DNA of 51,757 nt from an uncultured Myxococcales bacterium (GTDB taxonomy: Bacteria > Myxococcota_A > Polyangia > Polyangiales > Polyangiaceae): the NCBI GenBank assembly GCA_937902985.1, contig CALFNG010000530.1, forward strand, positions 1 through 51,757. Direction: 5' to 3'. This document shows, in pieces, positions 26,690 to 34,670 of the stretch; position 1 is the stretch's first letter; each line of letters starts with the position of its first letter. The position numbers and the translations under genes were made by a program. Under the pieces are notes generated by a model. That model searched no databases. It saw only the letters and a list, made by a program, of their open reading frames with translations, and was not told where the DNA came from.

Positions 26690-27793
26690 TCAGCCCTTCG
26701 CCGGCAAGAGGCGACCTCGCGACGTGACCGCGCCCTCGACCGGCCTGTGCAGGACGATCTGCCGCCCCGCCTCGCGGCCGTGCACCCAGGTGTCGGTGCG
26801 GCGCTGCCCCGCGTGCCGCACGTGCCGCACGTGAGGATGCCGCCGGCGAAGGTACCCTCCGAGGTCGCCGTCCTTCACCCAGACGAGCCCCTCGGCGCGG
26901 CATGTTGCTTCCTGGCGCGCGAGCTTGTCGGCGAAGCCGGTCATCACCCCGGCCATATACGTGCGCCGCTCGCGATCGCTGGCCAACCCGCGCGCCCGCT
27001 TGTGATCGCTCCAGAGGCGCTCGGCGGTGCCGAGCAAGAAGCCGTGCGCGTACTCCGCGATGGCCAGGTTCGCCGGCGTCCCGCAGATCTCGAGCACGCT
27101 GCCGCGCTTGCCCTCGCGAGGTCGATAGACCGGCACCCAGATCGCCTCGACGAAGAAGTGTTTGCCGAGGATCATGGCGACGAGGCGTTCGTGCTCGCCG
27201 ACGCGGCCGGTCGGCCGCCCGAGATGCGCGAAGCCGTAGGCGCGCCCGGCGCCCGAGCGCGCGCAGTCGACCGCCGTGTCGAGGTTGTGTTTGAGCATCA
27301 GCCGCTGCGCGGCGGCCATGGCGGCCTCGGCCTCGTGCCGGTTCGGGCTCTCGGCGAGGGCGAGCAAGCGAGAGATGCGAACGACGACCTTCTCCTCGGT
27401 TTCGTCGGGCTCGTCGGCCGGCGCTGCCGGCATTCCGGCCGCGCGACCGTCGACCCCGAGACGAGCGCACGCATCGCGAAAGGCCGCGCCGTGCGGCGTC
27501 TGCGACCTCTCGCCGAGGATCTCGTGGACGTACTGGTGCGCCATCTCGTGCTTGAGCACCTCGACGACCACGCCCCACGGCTTCTCGATCGCGAGAGAGA
27601 GCGAGACCTCGACGGTGCGCGTGCCAGGTACCCACCGACCGAGCGTCGACCGGGCGGCTACGAGCTCGAGCGTCGGCGTGAGGAGCGCGCCCCGGAAATA
27701 CGCCTCGTTGATCTGGTGCCAGGTGGCGCGAAGCTCGCGCGCCAGTGCCGCTGCGAGAACGGCGGTGAGCGCGGCGGGCAATCCCTCGGCCAT
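26690..27793 (-). CDS. SprT-like metallopeptidase fused to DUF2786
   Basis: A 367-residue protein. Residues 15-125 match the SprT-like zincin domain: W-H-Q-I-N-E-A-Y-F-R-G-A-L-L, then the zinc-binding helix K-H-E-M-A-H-Q-Y-V-H-E (H82, E83, H86) and H-G-A-A-F. SprT/Spartan proteins are proteases acting on DNA-protein crosslinks. Residues 137-175 match DUF2786: I-S-R-L-L-A-L-A-E-S and N-R-H-E-A-E-A-A-M-A-A-A. The Arg/His-rich C-terminus (H-P-H-V-R-H-V-R-H) may bind nucleic acid, which is an inference. The ATG at 27793 opens the SprT domain directly. The gene is divergent from the gene at 28038. Confidence 0.85.
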   Translation of the reverse strand: MAEGLPAALTAVLAAALARELRATWHQINEAYFRGALLTPTLELVAARSTLGRWVPGTRTVEVSLSLAIEKPWGVVVEVLKHEMAHQYVHEILGERSQTPHGAAFRDACARLGVDGRAAGMPAAPADEPDETEEKVVVRISRLLALAESPNRHEAEAAMAAAQRLMLKHNLDTAVDCARSGAGRAYGFAHLGRPTGRVGEHERLVAMILGKHFFVEAIWVPVYRPREGKRGSVLEICGTPANLAIAEYAHGFLLGTAERLWSDHKRARGLASDRERRTYMAGVMTGFADKLARQEATCRAEGLVWVKDGDLGGYLRRRHPHVRHVRHAGQRRTDTWVHGREAGRQIVLHRPVEGAVTSRGRLLPAKG

Positions 27794-27923
27794 GACGATT
27801 CCGGTGCGAGGCTAGCGCGACCCCTGCGTGGCGCGAGCCCGCTGCGACCGCTCGGGGACGAATGATCACAGCGTGGCATTTCGCGGCGCTCGATCGACCG
27901 CCGCGTTGCACCGAACGAGCGAG

Positions 27924-27954
27924 CCCGCGAGAGCTTTCGTTCGAAGCTCGCGGG
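27924..27954. other. Inverted repeat in divergent intergenic region
   Basis: CCCGCGAG (27924-27931) and CTCGCGGG (27947-27954) form an 8-bp perfect stem around a 15-base loop whose own ends (CTT/AAG) may pair. It lies about 84 bases upstream of the next plus-strand gene, between divergent genes, so a terminator role is unlikely. An operator or leader hairpin is possible. Confidence 0.5.
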
Positions 27955-28037
27955 AAATGCTCGCCTCGTTCGCGTGGACGCGCGCTGCGCGGTTCTGGTG
28001 CATGCGTTGCATCTACGGCTCACCTGGGGGGTGAGGC

Positions 28038-28589
28038 TTGATCGCCGTCTCCATCACGGGCCTCGCGAAGGTCGAGCAGCGCGCGCTCCTCTCCGTGCTC
28101 TTCCAGGGTGAAGACGCCGTGAGGCGGCGGTGCACCATGGTGGCCTCGCGCCTCGAGATCGTGACCAGCGCGATGGTGCTGCTCGAAGTCGCTTGCCACG
28201 CCGATGCGTCGCTCGACGATCTCGACAACCTGGCCCTGGCGCGGGGCGTCGTCCTCGAGACGATCGCGGCGCGCGTATGGTCGTGGGTCGCGGTCGCCGC
28301 GACGTGGGTCGGCCACCTCTGGCCCTCGCCCGTCTTTCGCGACTACCGCGCGGTGCTCGACGCCATGAGGCAGAACCTTGCGATCGTGGCGCTCCTTCGA
28401 AGGACCTGCGCCGAGTGCGGCGATCGTCGCATGGCCGACTGGTGCGCTCTGTGGACCGAGCAGCGCATCCGCCTCGCCGCGCGCCTCGAGGCGACGCTCG
28501 CCGAGGGCACCCTGAGCGACCGCCGGACGTCGAGTGAGCCCGCGTCGAGTGAGCCTGAAGAGATCCAGGATCCGAGCTACCCCAACTAG
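28038..28589 (+). CDS. Hypothetical helical protein
   Basis: A 183-residue protein with no recognised family. Hydrophobic stretches near residues 42-52 (V-T-S-A-M-V-L-L-E-V-A) and 78-92 (V-W-S-W-V-A-V-A-A-T-W-V-G-H-L) could be helices or one membrane segment. Cys residues at about 122 and 125 (C-A-E-C-G-D) may form a metal or disulfide site. The C-terminus is acidic, Ser-rich and disordered. The TTG at 28038 is chosen because GGGGTGAGG precedes it; an ATG at 28137 would remove 33 residues. Codon use (G/C at third positions) supports coding. Function unknown. Confidence 0.55.
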   Translation: MIAVSITGLAKVEQRALLSVLFQGEDAVRRRCTMVASRLEIVTSAMVLLEVACHADASLDDLDNLALARGVVLETIAARVWSWVAVAATWVGHLWPSPVFRDYRAVLDAMRQNLAIVALLRRTCAECGDRRMADWCALWTEQRIRLAARLEATLAEGTLSDRRTSSEPASSEPEEIQDPSYPN

Positions 28590-28918
28590 GGTGCCTCCAG
28601 ACGGCTTTGGCCCTCACGAATCCCGCTCTGGCTCACGGTCCGACAGCGAGATTGGCCGCGGAGGGGGGGCAGAGCAGAGAGGAGCGGGCTCGGGACGCTT
28701 GGCGACGCCGACCTGGGAGCGCGAGTCGCTCGGTCTCAAGCCCCCCCCGTCACCCTGCGCCTCCGCGGTCTCTCTCCTCCTACGACGAGAGCGTGCGCAT
28801 CCGTCTTGCACAGCCTCAGGCTTCTCGGGAGACATACCGTATCGCTCCGCCTCAGGGCTCCAGCGTAACCGGGCTCTCGGGCCAGTCAGGCCGCGATCGG
28901 CCCACCAAGGAGAACGCC
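28590..28918. other. Intergenic region with degenerate dispersed repeat
   Basis: About 330 bases without a convincing gene. At 28648-28684 the sequence begins GAGATTGGCCGCGGAG and continues purine-rich; the same core (GAGATTGGCCGCAGAG) recurs at 51668 near the window end. The last 15 bases hold a strong ribosome-binding site, AAGGAGA, for the next gene. Confidence 0.5.
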
Positions 28919-29308
28919 ATGAACAGTACGAACATCGATGAGTCGCAAGCGAGACCGCACGAGGCCGCCGGCTCGCGCCGCAGCGAGCGCACCGGCCGGA
29001 CCGAGGGCGCCGAGCCGGGCTCGCGTCGACGAATCAAGCTCGACCGGCTGCGAGAGGTGGGCCGCAATCTTGGCGTGCAGCTCGACGAGCAAGTGCGCAA
29101 GCGGCCGTACGTCGTGCTCGGCTCCGCTCTCGGGGTCGGCTTCGCGGCCGGCAGCGTCCTGGGGTCGCGCCTGGGTCAGGTGCTGCTCGCCGCGGGAGTG
29201 GGCTACGTCGCCAAGCACTTCCTCGGGCCCGACTTCGGCATCGAGCGCATCCAGGCCACCCTCGAGAAGCTCGCCTCGGAGGCCGAGCGCCGATCGACGC
29301 CCTCGTAG
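28919..29308 (+). CDS. Small membrane-associated protein, DUF883/YqjD-like
   Basis: A 129-residue protein with a charged, disordered N-terminus (about 1-55), the basic helix L-D-E-Q-V-R-K-R-P-Y, and a Gly-rich hydrophobic segment G-S-A-L-G-V-G-F-A-A-G-S-V-L-G, followed by a second hydrophobic stretch V-L-L-A-A-G-V-G-Y-V. This arrangement (R-K-R-P-Y-x-x-L-G-x-A-x-G-x-G-x-x-x-G) is typical of DUF883/ElaB-YqjD proteins, which bind ribosomes at the inner membrane in enterobacteria; the role here is unknown. The ATG at 28919 has a strong AAGGAGA six bases upstream. It ends 27 bases before the convergent hydrolase relic. Confidence 0.75.
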   Translation: MNSTNIDESQARPHEAAGSRRSERTGRTEGAEPGSRRRIKLDRLREVGRNLGVQLDEQVRKRPYVVLGSALGVGFAAGSVLGSRLGQVLLAAGVGYVAKHFLGPDFGIERIQATLEKLASEAERRSTPS

Positions 29309-29335
29309 TCGCTCGAAGCGATGAGCCGGGCGCGC

Positions 29336-29525
29336 TCAGACGACGCCGGCGGTTGCCGGGCGCTTCAAGAACGCGAGGAGCCGCCGGTTCACTTCATGCG
29401 GTTGCTCCTGCTGACGACGTCGTCGCGAAGCGTGTCGATGTCGTAGGGGCCCTTGGCCTCGGTCCGTTGACGTCGGCGAAGGCGTGGCGAACGCCGGGCT
29501 CGTCAGGGGTCATGTCAGGGGTCAT
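29336..29525 (-). pseudogene. Relic of an alpha/beta-fold hydrolase (two internal deletions, frameshifts)
   Basis: Three pieces of one protein remain, each in a different frame. Piece 1 (29525-29463) starts M-T-P-D-M-T-P-D-E-P-G and reads V-R-H-A-F-A-D-V-N-G, the first strand of epoxide hydrolase/haloalkane dehalogenase-like proteins. Piece 2 (about 29467-29414) reads R-T-E-A-K-G-P-Y-D-I-D-T-L-R-D-D-V-V, which normally comes just before the nucleophile elbow. Piece 3 (about 29408-29336) reads Q-Q-E-Q-P-H-E-V-N-R-R-L-L-A-F-L-K and ends in a stop, the usual C-terminal helix. The oxyanion His-Gly region, nucleophile and catalytic acid are gone. The former start overlaps the stop of the small lipoprotein gene (ATGA), supporting a former operon. 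Confidence 0.75.
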
Positions 29526-29752
29526 GATTGAGGGCCCGCGTGCGGGGCGGGGGATACCGGCGCGGACGCAGACGCAGACGCTGGCGCAGATGCCGGCTCC
29601 TCATACTCCGGGGGGAGCATCGGCGGGCGCGCCGCAGCCCCGCCGCAAGCACCGCTCAGGAGGCAAAGCCCGAGCAGGGTGAGCGGCCCGACGGTGGCGC
29701 CGGCCCCACCGCGGCGAGTGCGGCAAACGCGTGTGGTTTCAGCGTCCTGCAT
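29522..29752 (-). CDS. Small putative lipoprotein
   Basis: A 76-residue protein with an Arg-rich n-region, the hydrophobic run L-T-L-L-G-L-C-L and a lipobox L-S-G-A-C (Cys near residue 36). The mature part is short and made of Pro/Ala/Ser repeats (P-A-S-A-P-A-S-A-S-A-S-A-P), encoded by a run of GACGCAGACGC-type repeats on the opposite strand. It is predicted to be a small lipid-anchored spacer. The ATG at 29752 has no strong ribosome-binding site, so the start is uncertain. It overlaps the start of the hydrolase relic by four bases. Confidence 0.55.
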   Translation of the reverse strand: MQDAETTRVCRTRRGGAGATVGPLTLLGLCLLSGACGGAAARPPMLPPEYEEPASAPASASASAPVSPAPHAGPQS

Positions 29753-29977
29753 GCGCCGAGGTCATAGCTTGCTTTTTTGCGCTCCGCGCGTACCTTGCGC
29801 CCCCACGACAACCGTGGCGGCGCCCCTGCTGGCTCCCCACAAGTACCTCATCACATCCCACACGCTCTCCCGCGCGAACCTTTGCCCGGTGCGTGGGCCG
29901 CTCTCCTCGAACAGAGAAGTTGGCCTGCGTTGGCAAGGGACGGGGAGCGGAGGCCCAACCGAAAGGACGCGCAAACC

Positions 29978-30835
29978 ATGACCCAGAATACAGAAATCAA
30001 CGCCCAAGGTCTGCCGCAGCTCCGCGTCGATCTCCCCCTTCCGCTCCGCTCGCTCCTCGACGCGGGCGTTCACTTCGGCCACCAGACCAAGCGCTGGAAC
30101 CCGAAGATGCGGCCGTTCATCTACGGCGCCCGGAACGGGATCCATATCATCGACCTCGACCAGACGGCCCGCCTCTTCGCGCGGGCCTACAGCTTCGTTG
30201 TCGAGACCGTCGGCCGCGGCGGTCACATCTTGATGGTCGGCACCAAGCGCCAGGCCCAGGAGATCGTCCGCGAAGAAGCGACGCGCTCGTCGAGCTTCTT
30301 CGTCGTCAACCGCTGGCTGGGCGGCACCCTCACGAACTTCCGCACCATCAAGATGGGCCTCGAGCGCATGCGCCACCTAGAGCGCATGAAGGAAGACGGC
30401 ACCTACCAGTCGATTACGAAGAAAGAAGTCTCGCGCCTCGAGAAGGAGCACGAGCGCTTCGAGAAGTACCTCGGCGGCCTCAAGAACATGGGCTCGCTCC
30501 CCGGCGCGATGTTCGTCATCGACCCCGCCAAGGAGCTGATCGCCGTGCAAGAGGCCAACAAGATCGGCCTACCGGTCATCGCCATCACCGACACGAACTG
30601 CGACCCGGACAAGATCACCTACCCGATCCCCGGGAACGACGACGCGATCCGCTCGATCAAGCTCATCACGGCGCGCATCTCCGACGCGGTCATCGAAGGC
30701 GCGCAGCGCCGCAAAGAGACGATGAACCGCGACAGCCGTGATGACCACCACGGGCGTCGCGGAGACGGCCCGCAGGCAGAAGTCATCCGTGGCGGCCGCG
30801 GACGCCGCGATGATGGCGGCGATCGCCCGAGCTGA
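29978..30835 (+). CDS. rpsB: 30S ribosomal protein S2
   Basis: A 285-residue S2 of the small ribosomal subunit. Family motifs are clear: [43 protein letters not shown] and [10 protein letters not shown]. The last 45 residues are an extra Arg/Gly/Asp-rich tail ([16 protein letters not shown]) absent from the E. coli protein. The ATG at 29978 has AAAGGA upstream and fits the family start. tsf follows after 15 bases, the usual rpsB-tsf operon. The 225-base leader upstream is compact and could hold the promoter. Confidence 0.97.
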   Translation: MTQNTEINAQGLPQLRVDLPLPLRSLLDAGVHFGHQTKRWNPKMRPFIYGARNGIHIIDLDQTARLFARAYSFVVETVGRGGHILMVGTKRQAQEIVREEATRSSSFFVVNRWLGGTLTNFRTIKMGLERMRHLERMKEDGTYQSITKKEVSRLEKEHERFEKYLGGLKNMGSLPGAMFVIDPAKELIAVQEANKIGLPVIAITDTNCDPDKITYPIPGNDDAIRSIKLITARISDAVIEGAQRRKETMNRDSRDDHHGRRGDGPQAEVIRGGRGRRDDGGDRPS

Positions 30836-30850
30836 GAAGGAACACCCGTC

Positions 30851-31774
30851 ATGGCAACGATCAACGCATCGATGGTGAAAGAGCTCCGTGACCGCACCCA
30901 GGCGGGCATGGCCGACTGCAAGAACGCGCTCGTCGAGACCGACGGCGACATGGAAAAGGCTGTCGAAGTGATCCTCAAGAAGGGGATCGTCAAGGCGGCC
31001 TCCCGCGCCGGCCGCATCGCGGCAGAGGGCGAGGTCGCGACCTGGATCTCCGACGACGGCAAGAAGGGCGTCATTGTCGAGATCAACTCGCAGACCGACT
31101 TCGTCTCCCGCGGCGACGACTTCAAGGGCTTCGTGAAATCGGTCGTCCACGTCGCCTCGAAGGCGCCGAAGGACAGCGATCTCGGGGCGCACAAGCACCC
31201 CGAGCATCCCAAGACGATCGACGAGGTGCGCGCCGAGCTCGTGGCGAAGACGGGCGAGAACATGGTCATCCGTCGCTGGGCGGGGCTCGAGGCGAAGGAG
31301 CCGAACGGTTTCGTGCACGCCTACGTGCACGCGGGCGGCAAGCTCGCCGTGCTCCTCCACGCCGAGGGCCCCAAGGGTCCGGAGCTGACGGCCTTCGTCG
31401 ACAACGTCGCGATGCAGGTCGCCGCGATGAGCCCGACCGTCGTCCGCAAAGACGAGGTGACCAAGGCGACGATCGACAAGCAGAACGAGATCTTCGCCGC
31501 GCAGCTCAAGGAAGAGGGCAAGCCGGAAGCGGCCTGGCCGAAGATCCTCGAAGGCAAGCTCGCGAAGTGGTTCACCGAGGTCACGCTCCTCGGGCAAGAC
31601 AACGTGTGGGATCCGCCCGCGGGGACCATCGAGAAGGTCCGCGCCGAGACGAGCAAGAAGCTCGGCGGCGAGATCAAGATCCACGCGTTCGTTCGTTACT
31701 CGCTCGGCGAGGGCATCGAGCGCGGCCCCAAGGAAGACCTGGCCGCCGAGGTCGCGAAGCAGATCGGCACGTAG
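30851..31774 (+). CDS. tsf: Translation elongation factor Ts
   Basis: A 307-residue EF-Ts, the nucleotide exchange factor for EF-Tu. The N-terminal UBA-like domain contains V-K-E-L-R-D-R-T-Q-A-G-M-A-D-C-K-N-A-L, followed by the hallmark S-Q-T-D-F-V motif near residue 83. The core and C-terminal helices (D-N-V-A-M-Q-V-A-A-M) are present, and length is normal. GAGAAGGAA precedes the ATG. It is co-transcribed with rpsB. Confidence 0.97.
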   Translation: MATINASMVKELRDRTQAGMADCKNALVETDGDMEKAVEVILKKGIVKAASRAGRIAAEGEVATWISDDGKKGVIVEINSQTDFVSRGDDFKGFVKSVVHVASKAPKDSDLGAHKHPEHPKTIDEVRAELVAKTGENMVIRRWAGLEAKEPNGFVHAYVHAGGKLAVLLHAEGPKGPELTAFVDNVAMQVAAMSPTVVRKDEVTKATIDKQNEIFAAQLKEEGKPEAAWPKILEGKLAKWFTEVTLLGQDNVWDPPAGTIEKVRAETSKKLGGEIKIHAFVRYSLGEGIERGPKEDLAAEVAKQIGT

Positions 31775-31804
31775 TCCGGCCGGAAGACCACGGAAAGACG
31801 GCGC

Positions 31805-32728
31805 ATGCGACTTTGCGCGGTCAGCGTCGATCTCGACGAGATCCCGAACTACTTCGCGATTCACGGGCTCCCGGAGCCGGCCGGCGCGGCGCGTACCCTG
31901 GTGTATGACGTGGCGATCGATCGGCTCCTGGGGCTCGCTCGCGAGCTCTCCATCCCCCTGACGCTCTTCGCGATCGGCGCCGACCTCTCGCGCCCCGAAT
32001 CGGCGGCGAAGCTGCGAGAGGCGCGCGACGCCGGCTTCGAGCTCGCGAACCACTCGCTCGACCACCGCTATGATCTCGTGCGCCTCGGGGGTCGCGAGAT
32101 CCGGCGCCAGATCGAAGAGGGCGCGAAGGCCATCGAGCGCGCGACGGGCATCGCGCCGGTGGGGTTCCGCGCGCCCGGCTACACAATCACCGACGAGGTG
32201 TTCTCGGTGCTCGAAGACCTCGGCGTCGCGTACGACTCGTCGGTCTTTCCGTGCCCGGCGTACTGGGCGGCGAAGACGGCGGCGATCGGCCTCATCGCCG
32301 TTCGCGGGCGCGTGAGCCGGTCGATCATCGACACCCCGGCGGTGCTCACGGCGCCGACGCGGCCGTACCGGAGGGGACGGCCTTACTGGCGCCGCGGGCA
32401 TGGCGTGATCGAGCTCCCGGTGCAGGTCACTCGTGGACTCCGGCTCCCGTTCCTCGGGACGAGTGTCACGCTCTGCGGGCCGCGCTTCGCGCGCGTCCTC
32501 ACGCGCGGGTGTGTCGGCGAGCCGCTCGTGAACCTCGAACTCCACGGCATCGACGTGCTCGACGCCGCCGACGGCCTCGAGGAGCTCCGTCCGTATCAGG
32601 TCGACGTGCGCGTCCCGCACGCGCGCAAGATCGAGTCGCTGCGGGCTGCGATCGAGACGCTGCGTGGGGCGGGGCACGAGTTCGTCACGCTGGGCGAGGC
32701 AGCCCGGCGGGTCGAGGTCATCGCTTGA
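31805..32728 (+). CDS. Polysaccharide deacetylase (NodB homology)
   Basis: A 307-residue NodB-fold deacetylase, which removes acetyl groups from N-acetylated sugars. Visible catalytic motifs are S-V-D-L-D-E (metal-binding Asp near 9-11), H83-S-L-D-H87 (metal His pair) and G-F-R-A-P-G-Y. There is no signal peptide, so it acts in the cytoplasm or on a lipid-linked intermediate. The family usually serves envelope polysaccharide or lipid glycan metabolism. The C-terminal half (G-R-P-Y-W-R-R-G-H-G-V-I-E-L-P) contains the typical late motif near V-N-L-E-L-H-G-I-D. It follows tsf by 30 bases but may be separately expressed. Confidence 0.88.
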   Translation: MRLCAVSVDLDEIPNYFAIHGLPEPAGAARTLVYDVAIDRLLGLARELSIPLTLFAIGADLSRPESAAKLREARDAGFELANHSLDHRYDLVRLGGREIRRQIEEGAKAIERATGIAPVGFRAPGYTITDEVFSVLEDLGVAYDSSVFPCPAYWAAKTAAIGLIAVRGRVSRSIIDTPAVLTAPTRPYRRGRPYWRRGHGVIELPVQVTRGLRLPFLGTSVTLCGPRFARVLTRGCVGEPLVNLELHGIDVLDAADGLEELRPYQVDVRVPHARKIESLRAAIETLRGAGHEFVTLGEAARRVEVIA

Positions 32729-32777
32729 GGAGGGAGAGCGAGAGGGAGATTGGCCCATCTCTCCTCTCTCCTCTCTC
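32729..32777. terminator. Purine/pyrimidine hairpin between convergent genes
   Basis: A purine-rich arm just after the deacetylase stop (GAGAGGGAGAT to 32750) is followed by TGGCCC and a pyrimidine-rich arm (ATCTCTCCTCTCTCC). The arms pair with G-T tolerance to form a long stem around the short loop. Placement between convergent genes suggests a bidirectional terminator. Confidence 0.5.
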
Positions 32778-32778
32778 C

Positions 32779-32800
32779 GCCAGAGCTAGGCCAGAGCTAG
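32779..32800. repeat. 11-bp perfect tandem duplication
   Basis: GCCAGAGCTAG is present twice in tandem (32779-32789 and 32790-32800). The second copy contains the stop codon of the minus-strand gene that ends at 32797. Confidence 0.9.
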
Positions 32801-33708
32801 AGAGAGGTGCGGCCGCGCCAGCTCGTGCGTCGCGGCTGGAGCTTGCCGTGAACGAAGGCGCCGAGCACGGGCGCGATGTTCTCGGCGTCGTTGTCGTCCC
32901 ACTCGTCAGCGCTGATGGCGTCGCGCGGCTGTCCGCGGGCGTCGAGCAGATAAAACCAGGGAACGGTGGGCTCGTTCATGCGCAACCCCGCGAGTTCGGA
33001 GCGGAACTCGTGCACGTCGACGCGGAGCAAGCGCACCTTGGAGAGCGCCGAGAGCACCGCGGGCTCGGTGACCGCGTGCTCGATCTCGGTGCACGGTTCG
33101 CAAGACGGCAGATCGGTCTCGACGAGCACGTTCTCGCCTGCGCGAGCGGCCGATGACGCCTGGCTAATCAGCTGAGCCCGGAGCGCGCCGGCGGAGGGGT
33201 GAAGCTCGACGACCGAGCCATGGGCCGCGTGCCCGGCGGAGCTCGTCTCGGGGGGCGCCATCGGCGCGACGACGGGAAGCACCGGGGTTCGCGTGGCGGA
33301 CGCGACAGAACCCGAGTCGGACGCGAACATCGTGTACGCCACGATCGCCACCCAGCCGACGAAGACGGTGGACCCGATGGAGCCCAGGATGATCCCGGCG
33401 GTGGCGAACCCACCGCCTCTTGCGACCCCCCCGGCGGCGCCCGCAGCGCGGATGTCCCGGTGGGCCAGCGCTCCCAGGATGATCGCGGGGATCCCGAGCG
33501 AGAGGCCCATTCCGCACACCGTGCCCACGAGGCACAAGATGCCGAGCGTGAGCGCCGCCACGGCTTTCGTTTCGCGAACGAGAGGCGCGGGCAGCTCGTC
33601 GGCCCCGCTCCGGCGCCAGGGAGGCGGGGGCGGCACCGGCGGGGGCACTGCCGGAGGCCACCCGCCCGGCGGCGGGGGCGGCGGGAGCGGGGGAAACGTC
33701 GGCTGCAT
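32797..33708 (-). CDS. Membrane protein: DUF4190-like region plus thioredoxin-like domain
   Basis: A 303-residue protein of three parts. Residues 1-32 are a Pro-rich cytoplasmic tail. Residues 48-130 hold two hydrophobic segments around L-A-H-R-D-I, the layout of DUF4190 proteins. From about 165 a thioredoxin-like domain follows: V-L-V-E-T-D-L then C203-E-P-C206, L-L-R-V-D-V-H, and E-P-T-V-P-W-F-Y-L-L-D with the cis-Pro region. The C-x2-C motif could be redox active outside the cytoplasm, but its partner is unknown. The ATG at 33708 has a perfect AGGAGG seven bases upstream, so the longer frame upstream is not used. Confidence 0.82.
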   Translation of the reverse strand: MQPTFPPLPPPPPPGGWPPAVPPPVPPPPPWRRSGADELPAPLVRETKAVAALTLGILCLVGTVCGMGLSLGIPAIILGALAHRDIRAAGAAGGVARGGGFATAGIILGSIGSTVFVGWVAIVAYTMFASDSGSVASATRTPVLPVVAPMAPPETSSAGHAAHGSVVELHPSAGALRAQLISQASSAARAGENVLVETDLPSCEPCTEIEHAVTEPAVLSALSKVRLLRVDVHEFRSELAGLRMNEPTVPWFYLLDARGQPRDAISADEWDDNDAENIAPVLGAFVHGKLQPRRTSWRGRTSL

Positions 33709-33754
33709 CGCGGGCCTCCTCGCTGAGGTGAACATTACCCTAGCGCGCGGATCG

Positions 33755-34573
33755 TCAACGCGCCGTTCGACTTGCGAGAATGGCGTCGACGTTGACGCCG
33801 GACTGTCGGATGAACTCACGCGCGTCGGCGTTGTCGCCGTGCGCCAGCTCGTCGGGCGTGCCGCGCGCCGCGATCTGCCCCTTCGTGAGGAGCAGCGCCT
33901 GATCCGCGAGCTTGAAGCAGCTCGCGATGTCGTGCGTGATGACGAGGCTCGTAACGCCGAACCGTTTGCGCGTGTCGTCGATGAGGTCGTCGACGGCTCG
34001 GCTGGTGAGCGGATCGAGGCCGCTCGTGGGCTCGTCGTACACGAGGATCTGCGGCTCGAGCATCAGCGCCCGCGCGAGGCCCACGCGCTTGCGCATGCCG
34101 CCGGAAAGCTCCGCGGGGAACTTCATCAAGACGGTCTCGTCGAGCTCGAGGATCTGGAGCTTCTCGACGATCCGTTGGCGGATCTCCGCCCGCGAGAGCT
34201 TGGTGTGCTCGACGAGCGGGAACGACACGTTTTCGAGCACGTTGATCGAGTCGAGGAGCGCCGCGTACTGGTAGACCATCCCGAACTTCTGGCGGACCCG
34301 ATTGAGCTCGCGCTCGCCCATCGGCACCGTGTCTTCGCCGTCGACGAGAATGCGCCCGCTGGTGGGCTTCTCGAGCGCCACCACGAGGCGGAGGAGCGTG
34401 GTCTTTCCGGCGCCCGAACCGCCCACGATGCACGTGGTCTGGCCGTGCTTGCAGACGAGGTCGATCCCGCGGAGCACCTCGACGCCGCCGAAGGCCTTGC
34501 GGACCTGCTCGAGGACCACGATGTCCTCGCGGGTCGAGGGCTTCGCCTTGCCGGCCAGGGCGTCGTGAGCCAT
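33755..34573 (-). CDS. mlaF: ABC transporter ATP-binding protein, MlaF type
   Basis: A 272-residue ABC ATPase of the Mla/Ttg2A lipid-transport type. It has Walker A G-G-S-G-A-G-K-T-T, the Q-loop Y-Q-Y-A-A-L-L-D-S, signature L-S-G-G-M-R-K-R-V, Walker B L-V-Y-D-E-P-T-S-G-L-D and switch His I-T-H-D. The signature with Met-Arg-Lys and the Q-loop are characteristic of Mla/Mce ATPases, which move phospholipids between outer and inner membranes. The permease and MCE protein are not adjacent. ATG 34573 is chosen over GTG 34612 because a promoter-like TGCTAGACT (34593-34585 on this strand) lies between them. Confidence 0.88.
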   Translation of the reverse strand: MAHDALAGKAKPSTREDIVVLEQVRKAFGGVEVLRGIDLVCKHGQTTCIVGGSGAGKTTLLRLVVALEKPTSGRILVDGEDTVPMGERELNRVRQKFGMVYQYAALLDSINVLENVSFPLVEHTKLSRAEIRQRIVEKLQILELDETVLMKFPAELSGGMRKRVGLARALMLEPQILVYDEPTSGLDPLTSRAVDDLIDDTRKRFGVTSLVITHDIASCFKLADQALLLTKGQIAARGTPDELAHGDNADAREFIRQSGVNVDAILASRTAR

Positions 34574-34584
34574 CGACTGGCGAT

Positions 34585-34593
34585 AGTCTAGCA
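34585..34593 (-). promoter_or_regulatory. Extended -10-like element upstream of mlaF
   Basis: Read on the minus strand the bases are TGCTAGACT: TGn followed by a TAGACT hexamer. The mlaF ATG lies 11 bases downstream of the hexamer. It resembles the TGGTATG(C/G)T elements at 4494 and 48382. No -35 is visible. Confidence 0.35.
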
Positions 34594-34670
34594 GGCCTGG
34601 GAGGCCGGCCACGTGGGCGCTGGTGGCCCGAGTCGACGGGTGGCCGGCTTCGCGTTAGGACTTCCGGCCC

